DNA of 64,000 nucleotides. Source: Pomacea canaliculata (Eukaryota; Mollusca; Gastropoda; Architaenioglossa; Ampullariidae). Position numbers and translations under genes: made by a program. The stretch is taken from the NCBI RefSeq assembly GCF_003073045.1, contig NC_037591.1, forward strand, positions 42,359,883 to 42,423,882. Reading direction: 5' to 3'. Shown here piece after piece: positions 48,565-64,000 of the stretch. The notes below the pieces were generated by a model that saw only the letters and a list, made by a program, of their open reading frames with translations, did no database searches and was not told where the DNA came from. How positions within the stretch are numbered: the first letter of the stretch is position 1; each line of letters starts with the position of its first letter.

Positions 48565-48602
48565 GGCTAGCTTCGCTCGATTCGCTACGCCTATGCAACA
48601 CG
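48565..48602 (-). repeat. Right terminal inverted repeat of the DNA transposon
   Basis: Reads inward on the minus strand as CGTGTTGCATAGGCGTAGCG and then AATCGAGCGAAGCTAGCC, the inverted partner of 45208-45246. Confidence 0.85.
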
Positions 48603-48992
48603 TCTCAGTGCATGAGGTGGGTGGGGTGGGGAGGAATGTCACGTGACTTAAAAAAAAAAATCTATATATACGTTTATTTGCAGTGTTAATGATTATTTCT
48701 ATCCGTTAGGTAATAAAAATTCTCTTGCAAGAAATTAAGTAATAATTTAGTCCGTTCGAGGACAAATATGGCTACATGCCTCGATCGTAATTTTACTCAA
48801 TGCATGACTATTATAATGTTTGCGCGAACCTGCATTTCTGCGTGCGTGCGTGCGTGTGTATGTATCTGTGCGTGCGTGCATGCATTCATATACTTCAACA
48901 TTAAAATAGTTTTTCTTCCTTTTCATGTTTATTCTGATAATTGTAGAGTACAAAAAAATAAATAAATAAGCAGACGACGGAAATATGGATGT

Positions 48993-49016
48993 CACGTGAT
49001 GCAACTTGGCGCGAAA
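48993..49016 (+). promoter_or_regulatory. MCM6: MCM6 promoter: E-box and E2F-type site
   Basis: CACGTG at 48993-48998 is followed by TTGGCGCGAAA at 49006-49016, a strong match to the E2F/DP consensus, 41 bp upstream of the MCM6 start codon. MCM genes are standard E2F targets at the G1/S transition, so cell-cycle control is likely. Confidence 0.75.
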
Positions 49017-49056
49017 AGTTTTGTTACGCTATTGTCGTAGGAGCTTGCATATTAAC

Positions 49057-61521
<12,465 letters not shown>

Positions 61522-61860
61522 AATATTAACTGAAGACTGTGTACAACATGAATGCTGCAGGAGAAAATATTAGAGAAGATTGTGATGGAATATGAAAACT
61601 TGCAATAAAAATGGAAGGTATTTTGTTTAGTTGAGTCCAAAGCTTTGTTTACTGGGATGTTGATAATGGCATTTCTAATACGTCTACAGTCTTAGCTGTA
61701 CACAGACATTTATTATTCAACAGCTATGGCATATCTAAATTTTCTCCAAATGATCAGCATCTTCAATACCACATATAACCTTTACTTCAGAAAGTTGTTC
61801 AATTTCTGCACAACAGCAAATAGTTTCATATTTGCATCACTCTCACAATGGCACACAGAT
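61522..61860. terminator. Convergent 3' ends of MCM6 and GTPBP4
   Basis: Only 339 bp separate the two stop codons. AATAAA at 61604-61609 serves MCM6 (plus). The complement of TTTATT at 61709-61714 gives AATAAA for GTPBP4 (minus). With these signals the two transcripts would end close to each other and might overlap slightly. Confidence 0.75.
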
Positions 61861-63715
61861 TTATCTGCGGGTGGTCTTTCCTTGTTTGCGCTTCCCAGAG
61901 AATAAGTGCTTTGGCTTCATGTTCAGAATTACACGATCACCCTCTCCCTTCTTGGCACTCAGATTTTGGGGATGCTGAGCCTTTCTTGCAACTTTCTTAG
62001 CTTTCTTCACCATCTGCATATAGTAAATGTTTGAATAAATTTCTCCTAATCAAAAAGCAAGACTAAATAATTAAGTTTTTATGTTGCTACTTTAATCTTG
62101 ACAAAATAATTTAGATTCTACTTTTTAGACCTGTAAATTGATGGCTTTCTCATTACATTTTCCTTTTAACTCACAAGTCTTTTTTTAAAAAAAAAAAAAA
62201 AATATTGCTGAAACTTGGTGGAACCTAGTAACGATCCGTAAACTAGCATGTGTCAGATGTGAAAATGTTCCAATGTACTTACCACTTCATCTCTCATGCC
62301 TGACTTGTCACGTGGTGGCCGTGAAAGGCTGCGTGTCTGAGACCTTGGTTTTGCTGATTCTTCACGTTTGCGTTTCAGAGCTTTCCTGCTAGCACTTCTT
62401 GACCGCAAACGTGCAAAATTTGTCTGGGAAAAAAAAAAAGGGTGTGTGTGTGTGAATAATACTATGCAATCGCATCAGGCAGTTAAAGGACAAATTGCCA
62501 CAAACAGTCTGTGCTGCAGCTGTGGCATTTATGATTTTAGTTGCAAGATCTTTTATCTACTACCACGAGATATTTGATTAGCACTAACCTCCTTAGATGA
62601 GTCAAAGTCCACACCAAGTTTTCCCAATTCTTCTTCCATTTCATTTGGATTGACCTTCCTCCCTGTGCGTGGCATGCGAGATTTCTCCACACGACGTTTT
62701 TCACGTGACTCCATAACTATGATCTGTCGCTTTTCACGGATTCTGTTGAAACACAAATATAGTCCCTGAAGAGCTGAAACTTTTATTGCTTGTATGGAAA
62801 ACAGGACAGAACAGTATCTTGGGTTAAAAAAACTAAAAAAAAAAAACAAAACACAACTTAATTTCTATGGGGGCCAAAGCTTTACTTGTTTGACACTCCT
62901 GATGATCTTGAGATGATGCAGCTAAAATGAATTACAATAATAAAAAGGCTCTACGCTCCATTGGGAGTGAATAGAAAGAAGATAAAAAGAAATTAAGAGA
63001 AACTATCTTGTTGCTAATGTTTTCCTGTTTGGTACACAGATAATTATTTTTGAACCTACACTTCATTCATTACAATCCCACAATTTATGAATTTATATAA
63101 ATGCTATAGCTCCCCCGCCACACACATACAAAATAAAATTCAGACACAACTACTTGGTGACCTTCAGATTAAGGTACACTTTCATCAATATGGGAGTTTA
63201 ATATTTTTTGCCTTGTGACTTACTTTCTGGCAGTTTTTCTCAATTCTTTCATGTCATCGTCATCACTTTCTTCATCATTGTCATATAATCCTGCATTTTC
63301 CCTCAGTTCCTCTTCTTTTTCTAACTCCTCGAGTTTCTAAACAGGAAAAGAAAAAGCATCTAGTTTCTGAGTGAGCACATAAGCAGACCTAAAAAAAACT
63401 CAAAGGTAAAGGACATATTACAATAACTTGATACACACTCTGCTGTACAAAACAAAAACTTCATAAGATATTTTTGACTTTGGTAAATGGAAGCAAAGAA
63501 CAAATCCAATAAATCTTTTTAGCAAATAAACTGGTTTATTGTGCACAAACTAGTAACAGAAGGTAACTTTTTTTTTTTTTGTCTAAAAGACCCAAACTAT
63601 AAAATGAAACTAACCCGCATGATTTCAGGATCAATAAAATCAGCGATGTTCTTTCCATTCCAAATTTCAGGAATGACATCGTACTTCTCCTCTGGGTTGT
63701 GTAGATCCCATGTTT
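61861..63715 (-). CDS. GTPBP4: Nucleolar GTP-binding protein 1 (GTPBP4/NOG1), C-terminal 220 residues
   Basis: NOG1 is a nucleolar GTPase needed for late 60S ribosomal subunit assembly. Five 3' exons on the minus strand: 63715-63615, 63336-63224, 62742-62589, 62423-62283 and 62013-61861, with matching phases. Visible family blocks are [55 protein letters not shown] with LGVDFD, a basic Arg/Ser/Lys-rich segment ([12 protein letters not shown]), and the end MVKKAKK through [19 protein letters not shown]. Human GTPBP4 ends with the nearly identical MKPKHLLSGKRKAGKKDRR. The GTPase domain lies beyond the right edge, so the gene is cut by the window, not broken. It shares a short 3' intergenic gap with MCM6. 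Confidence 0.95.
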
Positions 63716-64000
63716 CTGTATTTGCAAAATTCAAACCACCCTTTACCTAAACTTGGGTTCTAATAAGTCAACTATTTTATTCTTAAGAAAATGAGAAAAT
63801 ATCCTAAATCACACGGCATCTTTATTTATTTCTGTAATGTGTATAGCATATGGTTGCATTCATAGATTCAAATGTGTTCATAGGATAATTGTCAACTCAG
63901 CTTTCTCAATGACATGGGCATTTGATGCCATGACAATAAAGACAATAAAGTCACCTGCAGTGCCGTTATAGAAACCTAACCAAATAATTTTTTTAAAAAA
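63716..64000 (-). other. GTPBP4 intron, unassigned
   Basis: Upstream (on the minus strand) of the leftmost acceptor of the last recognised GTPBP4 exon. No further GTPBP4 coding block was found before the window ends, so this is read as intron. A 12-bp direct repeat (GACAATAAA twice) occurs near 63930-63950. Confidence 0.5.

Larger units (their letters stand above)
45208..48602. mobile_element. DNA transposon, 3.4 kb, with inverted ends and a Myb/SANT gene (Harbinger-like)
   Basis: The ends are inverted copies: 45208-45246 and 48565-48602 share CGTGTTGCATAG, a 2-3 bp difference, then GTAGCGAATCGAGCGAAGC and TAGCC. Inside each end lie clusters of CTAGCG/GCTAGC motifs. At about 110-145 bp in from each end, both strands read AAGATGGCCGACTT or AAAATGGCCGACTT, placing an inward-facing ATG at each end. 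The right-hand gene (minus strand) is Myb/SANT-like. The left-hand frame at 45321 (starting MADLRRGLSEVFVLQ) is short and unrecognised. A SANT-type protein plus a second gene is the layout of PIF/Harbinger elements, but no DDE transposase was recognised and no clear target duplication was seen, so the family is inference. Confidence 0.7.

Overview
The window looks like nuclear DNA of a lophotrochozoan animal, most likely a gastropod mollusc. Genes are split by GT-AG introns in AT-rich, repeat-rich sequence. There is an animal HSC70 ending in EEVD with U14 snoRNAs in its introns, an animal-type MCM6, and a secreted mucin-like protein ending in a type-2 chitin-binding domain. The species call is inference; no marker fixes it.

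Left part (1-25.0 kb). The window opens inside a plus-strand phospholipid phosphatase (PLPP/PAP2) gene. All three catalytic motifs can be read, but the frame is lost at two G-runs. About 14 kb follows with no recognisable gene; it holds a 24-bp minisatellite, a large foldback inverted repeat and a pyrimidine-rich tract. A TATA box and 5' UTR exon then lead into a secreted, Thr/Glu-rich chitin-binding protein gene. Its 3.3-kb central exon changes reading frame about nine or ten times, so it is a decaying gene, a null allele, or badly assembled sequence.

Middle part (25-45 kb). COA3, a mitochondrial cytochrome c oxidase assembly factor, lies on the minus strand and is complete in two exons. It is head-to-head with a one-coding-exon gene for a SOCS-box protein that has an N-myristoylation motif. 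Next comes a complete HSC70 gene on the minus strand: eight coding exons plus a non-coding 5' exon and a heat-shock-element promoter. Its introns carry four full U14 box C/D snoRNAs and one truncated U14-like fragment, all in host-gene orientation.

Right part (45-64 kb). A 3.4-kb DNA transposon with inverted ends and an inward-facing Myb/SANT-type gene separates HSC70 from MCM6. MCM6 is complete (17 coding exons, 843 residues, no frame breaks) with an E2F-type site just upstream. Its introns contain a LINE remnant, a hAT MITE nested in that LINE, and a second hAT MITE. MCM6 converges tail-to-tail on the 3' part of GTPBP4/NOG1, which runs off the right edge.

The intact genes are housekeeping: chaperone, replicative helicase, ribosome biogenesis GTPase and respiratory-chain assembly. 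The five intact or partial housekeeping-type genes show no frame break in about 6.7 kb of coding sequence. The two left-hand genes are broken repeatedly, so the breaks are not uniform assembly noise across the window. No LTR element, virus-like element, CRISPR array or tRNA gene was recognised.
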